Shown: positions 1-12,530, numbered from the stretch's first letter. The stretch is DNA of 64,000 bases from Neocallimastix lanati (nom. inval.) (GCA_016946835.1 JACVTC010000001.1:1763501-1827500); one strand, 5' to 3'. Translations and numbers: made by a program. Notes: generated by a model not told the origin, from the letters alone.

Positions 1-108
1 AGTTCAACACGAATTTTCTTTGAAAAATGGTTTATGCTTATTTTCAAAATCAACATCTAGTCATTCTCAGAATAACAATAATATTATATAAATGAACAAA
101 GTGAAAAT

Positions 109-993
109 ATGCCTAATGGTACTCAATTTGCATGGGATATACTTTGTAAATTGAATGAAAAAATATTAAATCTTGGAGGAATATCTTTGGAGAATAATGA
201 GTATAATATTAAAGCTAATAATAATGATATAGATGGTAAAATAGTAACTTGTAGTGGTACTGAATATGTAATAATAACAAAAATAGTGATCTGTAATGGC
301 TGTAATTTTGTAATATCAACTTATATTGTTGGTTGAATTGTATTAAATGGAAAAAAGAAGTTCCTATTAGACGTCGAAAATAAATTAATTGGTGAATTTT
401 ATTCATTCAATTATAATCATAATTTTTACTCTGGTGTTAAACAGTTTATTAGCAGAATATTTAATGAAAAATGTGAATGTAACTGTATCACTTGACAACA
501 TTAATAATAACAGTAATCTTTACTTAAGAGATATGAGCAATTTATTAGCAAAATATTAGATAGTAGTGTAAATACAGTTGTCACAGATATGAATAATATA
601 GAATTAAGTACTGATTCTGATAGTAGTAACGAAGCATATAATATTAATAATAATCACAATGGCAATAGTGTTGTTAATGATAGTAATAGTATTGATTGTG
701 AAAATAGGAATAATATTATCAGTGAGAGTGAAAATATTAATATTAATATTAATGATAGTAAAAATAACGGAATTGTTATTAATAATGTAGTGAATAGATC
801 CACTGATGAAAATCGTCTAAATATTAGTAATTATCTGAATAATGAGTGTATAAATGTATATATGAAATGGTACCGATTATATAACTTCCTTGCAGACATT
901 ATTTATTTAGATTATAACAAGGAATGGGATGTAATAACCAAATCATTTCTGGTGATTATTCTAAAACTCCATTCCTGGTGTGATCTGTTTTAG
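109..993 (+). pseudogene. Decayed Asn-rich coding remnant
   Basis: Short open stretches in changing frames run from about position 1 to 993. The longest starts at 589 (134 codons) and is mostly Asn, Ser, Ile and Asp before a less repetitive tail containing YMKWYRLYNFLADIIYLDY. An earlier stretch at 109-336 contains CSGTEYVIITKIVICNGC, and 337-490 is open in another frame. No intron boundaries join these pieces convincingly and I do not recognise the family. The mixed but non-repetitive amino-acid content suggests a dead or frame-broken gene rather than pure low-complexity DNA. An unannotated small Asn-rich gene at 589-993 is the alternative. Confidence 0.25.
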
Positions 994-1000
994 TAATAAT

Positions 1001-1617
1001 TGTTAATGTACTATCAATGTCATATGAACATTTTCTTTTGTTATATTTTTTATTTTATTTTATTTTATTTTATTTTATTTTATTTTATTTTATTTTATTT
1101 TATTTTATTTTATTTTATTTTATTTTTTGAAAGATATAAACTCTTTTAAAGCACATGTAACATTTTAAATTCATTTTTTAATACAAATTATATTTACTGC
1201 TTTATTTTATGAAAAGAATTAAAGATAAACACTAATTATTTAGTTATAATAACAAAAACAACATTAATAATAAACATTATATTTATGCATATAGCTCATA
1301 ATATATAATATACAATGTTAATAATATTAAAGTAATTTTAGAGAAAATAAGAATTTACAAAACTAATTAAAAGAGATAATAATATAATGTTACATAATGA
1401 TAAATTAACAAATATAAATTATTATAAAAAAATATAACAAAAACTAAAACTAAAAGCATATATATAAATTAATGATAAAATCCTTTTTTTTATATATATA
1501 TATATAAATTTTTAATTTTATTTTAAATTATTTTATATTAGTTAAAAGCATAAATTTTTTTTTCATTTATATAAATTATTATTATTTGGTAAATATATAG
1601 ATTATATCTCATAAATT
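1001..1617. repeat. AT-rich spacer with (TTTTA)n
   Basis: Contains a TTTTA pentanucleotide array at about 1045-1126, then plain AT-rich DNA. No coding or structured element is visible. Confidence 0.7.
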
Positions 1618-3985
1618 TTAAGATTTCATATTTATGTTAAGTCCTTTATCAGAAAGAAGAGGCATAAGTGTTCTCTCAGGACAATCATAACCAACAGCAA
1701 TATATTTATCTGGTACATCATCTATATAAAATATTAAAATTTTATTTATTTAATATATATATTTAAAAGTCAATTTTGAAATGAATATTTTCATTTTAAT
1801 AATTATATATATTTTAATATATTATATATATATATATATTATTACCATCATCACATTTAATTAATCGAGATTCTTTATTAATTAAATAAATATTATCTTC
1901 ATTTAATTCTCTGTTTGATAAAGAAAATTTTTTGAGTAATCTTTTCTTTAGATCAAAAAATGTTTCATTCTAATTACAATATATATATTTATAAAAATTA
2001 TATATAAATGGTTAATTTTTCATTATCGTTATCATTATTATTATTATCATCATATGTATTATTACTCCATTCTTCTTTTACAAAACAATGATAATTACCA
2101 TTTTGATCTCTTAATAACTCATAACCCAGTTCTTTATAAATACTTTCAAATAAAACACGATATGTAGAATTATTATTGATTATTACATTGTGAGTTATCT
2201 AATTTAATAAACGAATTTTATTTATTTATATATTTTAATTGATTATAATATAATTTATAATATTATGAAATTATTAAAAATAATATATTATATAATGAAA
2301 GATATAAATATGTAAATTTAGGAATAAAAAAAATACTATTAATTTTATTTTATATGAATTTAGAGTAAATGTTATAATATGAAGTATCTTATAATGTATT
2401 TACTTTAACTTGATACTTAGCAGTTAAATCATCCACTTGAATAATTTCAATATTTTCGTATTCTTTTAAAGTAATATCTAATATTGTATAATATAATATA
2501 GTCTCTTTTGGGTCTAAGAATGTATCTAATTGTTTATTTGATAAATATCTAATTTGTTGATGTGTTGAATAGGTTATAAATTGCAAATTTTCTGGATTTT
2601 TTTGTATACGTTCACCCAACATATTAGCTATCTTTTTTAATTATTAGTTTTTTTTTTATATATTAATTTTTATTTTATTTATTTATTAATTTTTTAAAAA
2701 AATTGTTTAATATATATATAAATTATTGTAAATAAAACTGATATTTTAATTTTCACAAATAATAACAAAATTAACATTATTTTGATATCTTCTTATTATA
2801 ATAAAATTTAATATTAAATTATTACTTCTATATATGTCGTGTCACCACTTAATGTTAATTCAATATCATCTAATTTTGGTTCATTATCATGAACTACATT
2901 GATAAATGTAACTACTTTTTGACTTAATAATTTTTCAAAGTATTGGGGTATTATCATTAGATGTTTATCAATATTGTCATATCTTTTTGATTTCAAATCA
3001 TATGTATAAAAAAAAAAAAAGACAAATTAATTACATAAATATATAGTATAATTTATATAGATAAAATTATAATTTTAAATTAATAAGAAAAAAGGAAAAA
3101 AAATTTTTAACAATAGATTTATTTAAACATTATTAAAATATATAAATGTTTAAATCTATTACTCTTCTTCACTAGCAAGTTTTTTTTCAAAACATAAAAT
3201 ATCACCATCTACAATTTCTAATTTTTTAAATGAATGATTTTGATTTAAAAGATCAATCATTGTTGGATAAGTTTCCTAATATATTAATATAATTTTATGT
3301 TAATAAATTAAAAAATAATCATAATCATAATCATAATCATATAATAATGATAATAATATATTATTATAACTTCATATATATTTAATGGCGTATTGATGGG
3401 TAAATCTGCAATTTCATTAAACAATGGAGCATAATGAATTAGTGGTTTTTCTGTATCATCAATGGTGAATTTTTGAACTTTCCTATAAAATATTATTTAT
3501 ATAAAGTTATATATATATTTTATGATATAATATATATTTATTTATTGATTAAAATTATCATATTATTACATTAATTTCTTTTCATTTATATCAAAATATT
3601 TTAAGAAGATTAAACATTGATTTGGATATATATCCATTGGTAAAAAAGACTAAAAAATATATTATTTAATGGTTGATATTATAAATAATAATATATTGAA
3701 ATTATATTACTATTATAGATAAAAATTATAAAAATTATCATTTTAATAAAAGAAAATATTAAATTATAAATACTTCATTGAAAGATTTTAGAACCTCTGG
3801 ATCTGCTATTTCAATATATAAATATTTTATTATTGGATCATTATTATAATTTTAATTATTTGGCTTAAATATTTTCGTTTTCTATTTGTTCTTTTCTTTT
3901 TCTTATTTCATCTTGTTCCTTGGAAATTTGTTCACCTAATTATTTAAATTTTAATTATTAATTTAAAAAAATTATTAATATTAAA

Positions 3986-4022
<37 letters not shown>

Positions 4023-4073
4023 ATATATATATATATAAAGTGAAAACTTTTTAAATATAGTTATTTATCATTT

Positions 4074-4105
<32 letters not shown>

Positions 4106-4608
4106 TATGGTTTTAAAAGTATACCAATATGCTTAGGAATATCATCTTCAGAAAATGGAGCTAATATTGCATTAATTTCATTTTTCCTTATATATATTAA
4201 CATATACGCGTTAGTATAACGATTTGAAATATTTAAATTTGATTTGAATATAGATTTTCCTCCAAAATTTTCCTCAAATACTTCATATGATGAAACCGGG
4301 AAAACGTTATCATCATCAAATTTATACCTTTTTTTTTTTATTTTAATTTTAACCATAATCATTATAATAATATTATAATTATTAATTAATATTTATAAAA
4401 TAATAACAATTAATGAATATTATAATGAATATTATTTTTATATATATATATATTTCGCTATTTTATTCATTTATTTTTTCTAATATACCATTTATCATTA
4501 TTCTTAGGACGAATAAAAGTACAATAATGGCCACTATTAATATCACCACTGCGTACTAAAACACTTTAGAATTTAAATTTTACAGATATCATTTTTTTAA
4601 AATTATTA

Positions 4609-4640
<32 letters not shown>

Positions 4641-4990
4641 CATTGTCGTCATTACTTTATACTACTAAGTGCATTTTACCCGTAAAGAATATAATCATTT
4701 TTAGGTAAGTTTTTATTATTATTATAATTTTCGAGATATTTTGATAAATTAATAATTTCTGGGTATTCAAATCTATCGTATATATATATATATATATTTA
4801 TTATTATTATTATTATTAATTTAATTTAATATATTATTAATAAGCAAATAAACAAAATTTAATTTATTTTTTTAATATATATATTAATTACTTTAATCAT
4901 TGCGTCATACTCAAAATCATATTCAAAACGTTTAAGATGTAACTGTAACACAGGTGGGAAGCTTTGGAATATAACACCTTTTTTTGCATC
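1618..4990 (-). pseudogene. USP7/Ubp15 deubiquitinase, 5'-truncated
   Basis: USP7-family enzymes remove ubiquitin through a MATH domain, a Cys/His/Asp catalytic core and C-terminal ubiquitin-like domains. Visible exons run down the minus strand: 4892-4990 (DAKKGVIFQSFPPVLQLHLK), 4680-~4777 (FEYPEIINLSKYLE), 4489-4563 (SGDINSGHYCTF, catalytic His), 4125-4327 (YKFDDDNVFPVS), ~3867-3935, 3774-~3860, 3570-3649, 3371-3482, 3163-3275 (DGDILCFEK), 2826-2982, 2404-2631, 2082-2198, 1846-1969 and 1618-1721, ending at the stop. Most junctions are GT-AG and keep frame. Three problems: nothing upstream of 4990 encodes the MATH domain or Cys box; the acceptor before the exon near 4775 has no in-frame AG; and no splice joins ENENI at ~3867 to KYLYIEIADPE. 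The family is clear; I infer a truncated, probably dead gene. A mis-assembled locus is the alternative. Confidence 0.8.
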
Positions 4991-5170
4991 CTTATATTAA
5001 ATTTAAAAGAAAACATATATTATGAGAAATATATTAATAAATAATTATTCAAACAAAACAAAACAAAAACAAAAAAAAAAAAAACAAAAAAAAAAAAAAA
5101 CAAAAAAAATTATTATTATCATTAGATTTTATTAAAAAATTCGTTATATATATATATTATATATATTTAA

Positions 5171-5217
<47 letters not shown>

Positions 5218-5343
5218 ATTTTTTATTATTATTTCTTATTTTTGTTTTTTCCTCTTTGATTAAGGATCCATTTAATACCATTTAATATATATATATTTTA
5301 AAGATATTAGTTATTTCATTTAAATGAATGAAATATAATCAAG
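4991..5343. other. Spacer between divergent genes, poly-A tracts
   Basis: Holds several long A runs (about 5070-5107 and 5174-5213) and TA repeats. The USP7 MATH and Cys-box exons expected on the minus strand here are not present. Confidence 0.6.
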
Positions 5344-6676
5344 ATGTTACAAAATAGTTTTTTTACAAAATAATATTGTCAAAGAACGTCTTATTAATAA
5401 TATAACTAAACAAAAGTCTTTCTAAGAATACGAGTAATAATATAGAAGAACCAGAAAAAAAAAAGTTTATAATAATATTGAGAAAGAACAAAGTTCAAAT
5501 AAAGATGACAATAATAAAAATAATACAAAACAGAATAATAATTGGGCAAAAATAACATGCGCATTATTAGGTGGTGTAGGAATCGGTTATAGCATAAATT
5601 ATTTTTTAAATAATAATGATAAATTAAATGAAAATAATGATTTATTAGAATCATTTAGAAACAAAACTTTAGGAAAGAAAATAAATAAATTTGATATTTC
5701 TGATTACCACCATGAATCAGTAAGCACCAAAATTAACATAAGAGAGGATCCCAATAGTACTGATGGTAAAAATGATGTCACAGTAGATATAAAAATAAAA
5801 GAAAAATCACCAGGTAAAAATTTGAGTGTTACAAAAATTAATTATGATTCAAAAAAGGATTCAAATAATACAATTATTGAAACAGATAAATCACCAGAAG
5901 AATTAAAGAAAGAAATTACTACAATTCAAAATGAATCAAATTCATTCATGAAGAATGTTAATGATACCATAAACTATTTTGGTTCATTTTTCGGTTTTGG
6001 AAACAAAGAATCTGAATCAATATCAGAATTTGATAAAGAGGTTGAAGAAAGCTTATATGGATATTATCAATAATGTTAATAAAGCTCCTTCTGAAATAAG
6101 AATTAATAATTTAAGAAATAATGAAAGTATTAATATTAATGCTGAGAGTGTTAATAATGAGGAATCAATAAGAGAAATTGAGGAAAAATTAAAAAGTTGG
6201 ATAGATGAAATGGCAAGAGAAAAATTAATAAAACCAGCAAAATCGGAAATCAAAAATAATAAAGCGGATATAGTTATTAGTAATAATATTGATCTTAAAG
6301 AAGATAATAATAAAATTGTAGATTTTGTTAATGATATGGAAAAATTACCGATGATACAGAATCTAATAATAAAAAAATCATTAAGGTATCAGCAAAGCCA
6401 ATTGCTAAAGCTTTTCATGAAGCCTCGAAAATTTCTGGTAATTTAGAAAAAAAAATAAAGATAATTTACCAGAATTTTTAGCAGATTGTATAAAAGATAC
6501 AACTGATATTATTAAAAATCTATCCAACGATAATGTTGATATTCAAAATACATTTTTAGATAGTGTAAAGATTTTTAGTGACTCAATGAATGCTATTTCT
6601 GATTATTTAGATCAGTTAGAAATAGAAATAAAAACGGAATTAAATGATAATAATGATCAAAATGAAAATAAATATT

Positions 6677-6678
<2 letters not shown>
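5344..6678 (+). pseudogene. One-pass membrane protein gene with frame breaks
   Basis: Conceptual reading begins MLQNSFFTK, a basic, Ser/Asn-rich stretch that could be an organelle presequence. A Lys/Asn-rich segment and one hydrophobic helix around 5545-5610 (WAKITCALLGGVGIGYSINY) follow. The rest is a long charged region with coiled-coil-like parts (EIEEKLKSWIDEMAREKL) ending ELNDNNDQNENKY at the stop. The reading frame changes at least four times: near 5385-5425, at ~6050 (one extra base in a GAAGAAAG context), at ~6345 (A5 run) and at ~6450 (A9 run). The topology is reminiscent of mitochondrial or hydrogenosomal inner-membrane proteins of the mitofilin type, but I see no diagnostic motif and do not assign a function. 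Homopolymer sequencing errors could explain some breaks. Its 3' end recurs at 12678. Confidence 0.55.
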
Positions 6679-6720
<42 letters not shown>

Positions 6721-6921
6721 TATATATTGATTTTCATTTTTTGTAATATTTCTAAAATATTAATATTTAAATTACTTATTAAATTAAAGGTATATAAATG
6801 ATATGAATTTCAAGATTATTCTGTTAATAATATTGATATGATTTATGATTATAAAAGTTAAAATAAATAAATAAATAAATAAAAATGTTTAATAAATAAA
6901 TAAATAAATAAAAATGTTTTA

Positions 6922-6952
<31 letters not shown>

Positions 6953-6994
6953 ATGTGTATAAATTTTATATACATATATATAAATAAAATAAAA
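6679..6994. repeat. Poly-T and (TAAA)n tracts
   Basis: A poly-T run follows the preceding stop codon (about 6681-6712), then TAAA tetranucleotide blocks at ~6862-6885, ~6894-6912 and ~6922-6954. No gene is seen. Confidence 0.7.
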
Positions 6995-7325
6995 TAAAAT
7001 AAATAGTAGAATATGAATATAAAGTATAGATTGGATAAAATAAAATAAATAGTAGAATATGAATATAAAGTATAGATTGGATAAAATAAAATAAATAGTA
7101 GAATATGAATATAAAGTATAGATTGAATAAAATAAAATAAATAGTAGAATATGAATATAAAGTATAGATTGAATGAAACAAAATAAATAGTAGAATATGA
7201 ATATAAAGCAAAGATTGAATAAAATAAAATAAATAGTAGAATATGAATATAAAGTACAGATTGAATGAAATAAAATAAATAGTAGAATATGAATATAAAG
7301 CACAGATTGAATAAAATAAAATAAA
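6995..7325. repeat. 46-bp minisatellite, unit A (about 7 copies)
   Basis: The repeat core is AGTAGAATATGAATATAA followed by a variable AG(C/T)A(T/C)AGATTG(G/A)AT and a TAAAATAAAATAAAT linker, 46 bp in all. Copies differ at a few fixed positions (GTATAG, GCACAG, GCAAAG, GTACAG). On the minus strand the array stays open in all three frames, giving false proteins rich in YSTIYFIL. Confidence 0.9.
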
Positions 7326-7731
7326 TGAGATTTATTAAAATATGAGTATCAATATAAATAAGAAAAATAATGAAGCATAAAATAAAAAAAAAAAAAAAAA
7401 AAAAAGATAAAAATATTTATTTTTATTTTTAATCAATGAAATATTAATCAAAAAAAAAAAATAATTAATACTAAAAATAAAATATAATTGAATATAAAAT
7501 GAATATAAAATGAATAGAATTATAATATAATATTATAATATATCTATTAATAATTGAATATATAAATCACGCATATTAATTATTTAAGATGCATATTTAA
7601 AAAATAATTTAAATAATTATTTTTATAATTAATTATTACAAAATTATTTTTTAAAAAATAATTAATTTTTTCTTACAAGATCATCAACAACTATTAAATA
7701 GTAAACACTAACACCAAAGCATTTTATTGAT
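7326..7731. other. AT-rich spacer
   Basis: A-tracts and AT-rich DNA shared with unit B. No coding signal. Confidence 0.6.
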
Positions 7732-7923
7732 ATGGCTAAATTAAAAAATATACTAGCTTGTGGAAATGTTATCATTGATAATGAAAAGAATGATGAATTT
7801 CTTCCTGTATAAGTCGCACATCTTGTTAGTAACCATAAACCAAATAGTACACCACAACCAAAAACAAGAATATTTAAAATACCAAAATATAAACCTACCG
7901 CTGCAAATGCAGCAGCAGGCTAA
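7732..7923 (+). pseudogene. Small coding fragment, unit A (in-frame TAA)
   Basis: Opens MAKLKNILACGNVIIDNEKN and ends KPTAANAAAG at a TAA. It is interrupted by a TAA at 7810-7812 just after DEFLPV. Composition is much less AT-biased than the flanks and the sequence is identical in unit B, so the stop predates the duplication. The context CCT|GTATAAGTC could also be a donor site, in which case this is a first exon whose partner I cannot find. I do not recognise the protein. Confidence 0.35.
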
Positions 7924-7926
7924 TGA

Positions 7927-7965
<39 letters not shown>

Positions 7966-9173
7966 TTTATAAATTATATCATATATAAATTTTATATCTC
8001 ATAATATGAAAAATAAATAAAAAGTATAAAATAAAAATATAATAATATATTTGCAAAATAAAATTGTTAATATTTTATAGATTATTATTATTATTATTAA
8101 TTAATTGAATTTAATATTATAATATAAAAATAATGTAATAAAATTATTTATTATAAAATATATATATTTCAAATAATAAATATATCATTTAAAACAAAAG
8201 AATTAATAATAAATGATTTTTTAAATTTCTGTATTTAATTTTTATTATTATTTATATATCTAAAAACAAATAATAATTATTTTCATTAAATGAAAAAGAT
8301 GTTAACATTTATAGGATATGAAAAATAAAAAATATTTTAAAAAATATTTTAACATTTATAGGATATGAAAATAAAAAATATTTTAATTAAATATATATTA
8401 AAAAAGAGAATTTATATTTTATATTAAATGTATATTAATACATGTTCTTAATTGATTTTATATTATTCGTTACCATTTTTTATTAATATAAATATAAATA
8501 AAGTTTTAGATATAATTAATAAAAGAAAAAATTCTGTATCAGTAATAAACAAATGAATAAATTTTTCTGTTAATGTCAACATTTAAGTACATGTGCATTA
8601 TATTTTATATTATTTAAGGAATTTTTTAATAAATATTTTTTGAAAAAGTTAACTGAAATACAATGAAAGATATTTTCATGGTAAAATAAAAAAAAAAATT
8701 TAATATTTAAAATATTGAAAAAAAAAAAAAAAAAAAAATAAATAAATAAGTAAAAAAATATTATATTTTATTATTATTTTATTTTACGGTTATGAATTTA
8801 TTTACATAAGGCATTTAATGTTATTTATTTATGAATGATAATTTCATGAAATATTATTGGCTAAAATAATGGATAAATTATATTATTTGTATTATTTGTG
8901 ATATTTCCTGTAGTTTTACATATTAATGTAATGTATATAATAAAATTGCTTATGGAATAGCATAGTAGTAATTATATTAAAATAAATAAGTATAATAAAG
9001 ACTTCTCTTTTTTTATTATAAAAAAAAAACATATAAATTAACTATTTTTTCCATTATAAGTTTAAAATTCAACCTCAAATAACAATAGAAAAAAAAAAAA
9101 AAAAAAAAGAAAATTAAACAGTTTAAATAAAAAATATAATTTTCTATACATAAAAAATATTTTTTATAATAAA
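7924..9173. other. PiT upstream spacer, unit A
   Basis: AT-rich, with a TA run at 7928-7956 and a ~55-bp direct repeat around 8298-8393 built on AACATTTATAGGATATGAAA. Poly-A at ~9091-9109 lies 65 bp before the PiT start. The segment at ~8631-8715 recurs at 23446. No gene is seen. Confidence 0.6.
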
Positions 9174-10787
9174 ATGGATTCTTATTCATTAACATTAGTT
9201 TTCATAATTGGGCTAATTTTTGCTTTTATGGATGCGTTTGGAATCGGAGCTAATGATGTGGCTAATTCATTCTCTACTTCTGTAGCATCAAAATCGCTAA
9301 CATTGAAACAGGCTTGTTTTATCGCGGTATTTACTGAATTTCTTGGTGCTCTCTTATTAGGTTCTCATACAGCTAAAACAATTCGTGATGGTATTGTTGA
9401 TTTAAGTAAATTTCAAGGGAAACAAGATGCACTCATGGTTGGAATGATGTGTGCATTAATTGGTTCATCTACTTGGGTTTTAACAGCTTCAAAACTTGGA
9501 TTTCCGGTCAGTACAACTCATTCTATTATTGGAGCTACCATTGGTATTGGAATTGTCATTCATGGCTTTGGTGTAGTTAATTGGGGATGGGCTAACAAAG
9601 GTGTTCTTCAAATTATTACTTCATGGTTTTTAAGTCCATTGGTCGCTGGTATCATTGGAGCCATCATCTATTGTTCTGTTAAGTATTTGGTATTGAAAAG
9701 AAAAACCCCATTTAAAAATGGACTTCGATTCATTCCTGTTTACTTCTTCATTACTGTTACTATCATTATTTTCTTTATTGTTTATAAAGGTACACCAGGT
9801 ATAAATCTTACTTCACTCGGATTTCCAATTATTTTGGCTGTTACTTTAGGTATTGCCTTTATTGCTGTATTATTTGCTATTTTCTTTTACATTCCATGGG
9901 TAAAACGAATAATTATTAATCATGAAGATCTTAAATTCTACCATATTCCTTTCATTCATTTTATTGGAGAACATAAACATTTATCAGAAATAGCATTAGA
10001 ATCAGGAATTCCAGAAAGTAAAATTGGTATTATGAATATAAAGAAAAATAGTGATATTCATGAAGATATTATAAATTATTCTGCTAAAAACATTAGTAAT
10101 AAAATGGAGAAAGAACAACCAAAGAATGAAGCAAATAAAAATCTTTCTAAAAAATTAGGAGGTATTTTTACTCATGGAATCAACCAAGAAATTGCTGAAT
10201 ATAAAAATGATGAATATAAGGAAATGCATGATGCAGCTATTAAATATGATGATAATACTGAAGAATTATACTCCTTTCTTCAAATTCTCACTGCTTCTTT
10301 TGCATCTTTTGCTCATGGTTCTAATGATGTAGCTAATGCGGTTGGTCCACTTACCACCATTTACTATATTTGGTGTACTGGTTTAAATCCAGATTCTACT
10401 CTTTCTATTCCTATTTGGATATTGATTTTATGTGCAGTTGCTATTGATTTAGGATTAATTACCTATGGTTATCATGTAATGAGATCTCTTGGAAATAAAA
10501 TTACATTATTGACGCCAACCAGAGGATTTAGTTCAGAATTGAGTGCCTGTTTAACAGTTTTGACTTGTTCACGACTTTCACTTCCAGTTTCAACTACCCA
10601 CTGTATCACAGGATCAACTACTGCGATTGGATTATGTAATGGTAATTTAAAATCAGTAAATTGGAAATTGTTATTATTCTGCGGATTCTCATGGATATTA
10701 ACACTTCCAATTGCAGGAATTATTGCAGGAATTACTTTTAAACTATTATATCCAATTTTCATGTATTATAGTTCTGTTCCAAATTCT

Positions 10788-10793
<6 letters not shown>
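9174..10793 (+). CDS. PiT-family phosphate permease, copy A
   Basis: Sodium- or proton-coupled inorganic phosphate transporter of the PiT/PHO89/SLC20 family, expected in the plasma membrane. The 539-residue protein has the two inverted family signatures: GANDVANSF at residues 25-33 and GSNDVANAVGPL near residues 382-393. Each is followed by a PVSTTH motif (near 111 and 464). About ten to twelve hydrophobic helices surround a hydrophilic loop at about 245-350. Length fits fungal and bacterial PiT proteins. The ATG follows an AT-rich leader and is the first Met of the first helix. The gene is intronless, unlike every other intact gene here, and the stop is followed directly by 33 A residues, so a retrocopy or a transferred gene is possible. 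Copy B differs at five positions. Confidence 0.95.
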
Positions 10794-10827
<34 letters not shown>

Positions 10828-11660
10828 CAATAATCATTTAATAATATTCCTAATATCAATATATACTTAATATACTTAATGATACTTTAGTAATGAATAG
10901 AAAAAAAAATATAGTTATTGTAAATATATATAAATATAATACTATTTATTAATTAAATTCCGTTTTAAATAGAAATTATCAAATTTAATTAATATTAATA
11001 ATAAATAATAAATAATAAATAATAAATAACAAATAACAAATAATAAATAATAAATAATAAATAATAAAAAATAAATAATAAATAAATAATAATAAATAAT
11101 AAATAATAATAAAATTATAAGAAATATTAACAATTGTTTCCATTAATTGTAAAACAATAAACTTTTAAACTATATAATAATATCAATATATACTTAATAT
11201 ACTTAATGATACTTTAGTAATGAATAGAAAAAAAATATAGTTATTGTAAATATATATAAATATAATACTATTTATAAATTAAATTCCGTTTTTAAATAGA
11301 AATTATCAAATTTAATTAATATTAATAATAAATAATAAATAATAAATAACAAATAACAAATAATAAATAATAAATAATAAAAAATAAATAATAAATAAAT
11401 AATAATAAATAATAAATAAATAATAATAAAATTATAAGAAATATTAACAATTGTTTCCATTAATTGTAAAACAATAAACGTTTAAACTATATAATAATAT
11501 CAATATATACTTAATATACTTAATGATACTTTAGTAATGAATAGAAAAAAATATAGTTATTGTAAATATATATATATATATATATAATATTTATTAATTA
11601 AATTTCGTTTTAAATAGAAATTATCAAATTTAATTAATATTATATGAATATATATTTCTT
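10794..11660. repeat. Poly-A, then ~327-bp tandem repeat
   Basis: A33 directly follows the PiT stop. A ~327-bp unit beginning around ATCAATATATACTTAATATA at 10854 recurs at 11182 and, cut short, at 11509. Each unit includes (AAT)n-like DNA and the motif AACAATTGTTTCCATTAATT. Unit B has only one copy (23115). Confidence 0.85.
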
Positions 11661-11929
11661 TTTTATTTTATATTAAACAATCTATTAATAAAAATTTTTG
11701 TTATGATTACAATTATAATATATCAATAAAATAATAAATAAATAAATTAATAAATAAAAATATGAATAAATATATAAATATTTTTCAACCATCAAGATTA
11801 TCGTTTTCTTGTTCAAAAACTGAAATGAAAATATAAAGATGATTATCTTCAGGATGGCCAAAATTACATAAAGTAATAATATAATTTTAAATAGATACAA
11901 ATTCAACGACTTTAGCATTTTGATATGTC
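11661..11929. other. AT-rich spacer
   Basis: A weak minus-strand open frame (11685-11918) is Leu/Ile/Tyr-rich and looks like AT noise. Nothing else is seen. Confidence 0.5.
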
Positions 11930-12200
11930 AAAATTGTCCTATTCCATTATTTCTTAACATTATTTAAAAATTTATCGGCACTACAACCCAAGATTTGAGC
12001 ACATTCAGCCGCAGTTTTCATCTTAATAACATAAAAATGTTCATTATTTTCTGTTCCATTGGCAACATGCTTACATTTAATTAATTGAAACTGGTAGTCC
12101 AATAAAAAGCTTTCAGAATTTCAAAAATAATGCTATCGCTAATTGGAACTCAAATTAATCAAGTTATTTCTATTGAACACTTTTTTGGAATTCTCTTATA
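11930..12200 (-). pseudogene. Unidentified protein-coding relic
   Basis: The minus strand reads ESFLLDYQFQLIKCKHVANG, then NNEHFYVIKMKTAAECAQIL and GCSADKFLNNVKK before a stop near 11950. An open frame WNRTILTYQNAKVVEF follows. Amino-acid content is normal and the local GC is higher than the flanks, so this was once coding. The AAECAQILGCSADKF segment loosely recalls the myosin-head region where fungal myosins read AAxLLGxxxxxL, but this is weak. No flanking exons are visible. Confidence 0.4.
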
Positions 12201-12279
12201 CTTCATTTCCTCATGTTTAAATTTATATTTTCGAAATTCCCATTATTTTATCATTATTATTTATCTATATATAAAATAA

Positions 12280-12530
12280 TAAATAATAAATAATAAATAA
12301 TAAATAATAAAAAAGAGTATTTATTAATAAATAATAAATAATAAATAATAAAAAAGAGTATTTATTAATAAATAATAAATATTAAATATTAAATAATAAA
12401 AAAGAGTATTTATTAATAAATAATAAATAATAAATATTAAATAATAAAAAAGAGTATTTATTAATAAATAATAAATATTAAATATTAAATAATAAAAAAG
12501 AGTATTTATTAATAAATAATAAATAATAAA
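12280..12530. repeat. 41-48-bp tandem repeat
   Basis: Five copies of AAAAAAGAGTATTTATT plus an (AAT)n spacer; GAGTAT occurs at 12315, 12356, 12404, 12452 and 12500. Not present in unit B. Confidence 0.85.

Noticed and set aside
6824-7303. Minus-strand open frames rich in YSTIYFIL (also 18941-19694)
   Set aside because: They are produced by the 46-bp minisatellite in every frame; no non-repeat protein content.
10472-10762. 96-codon antisense frame in PiT, conserved in copy B
   Set aside because: It mirrors the conserved PiT coding sequence; conservation comes from the sense gene and the duplication.
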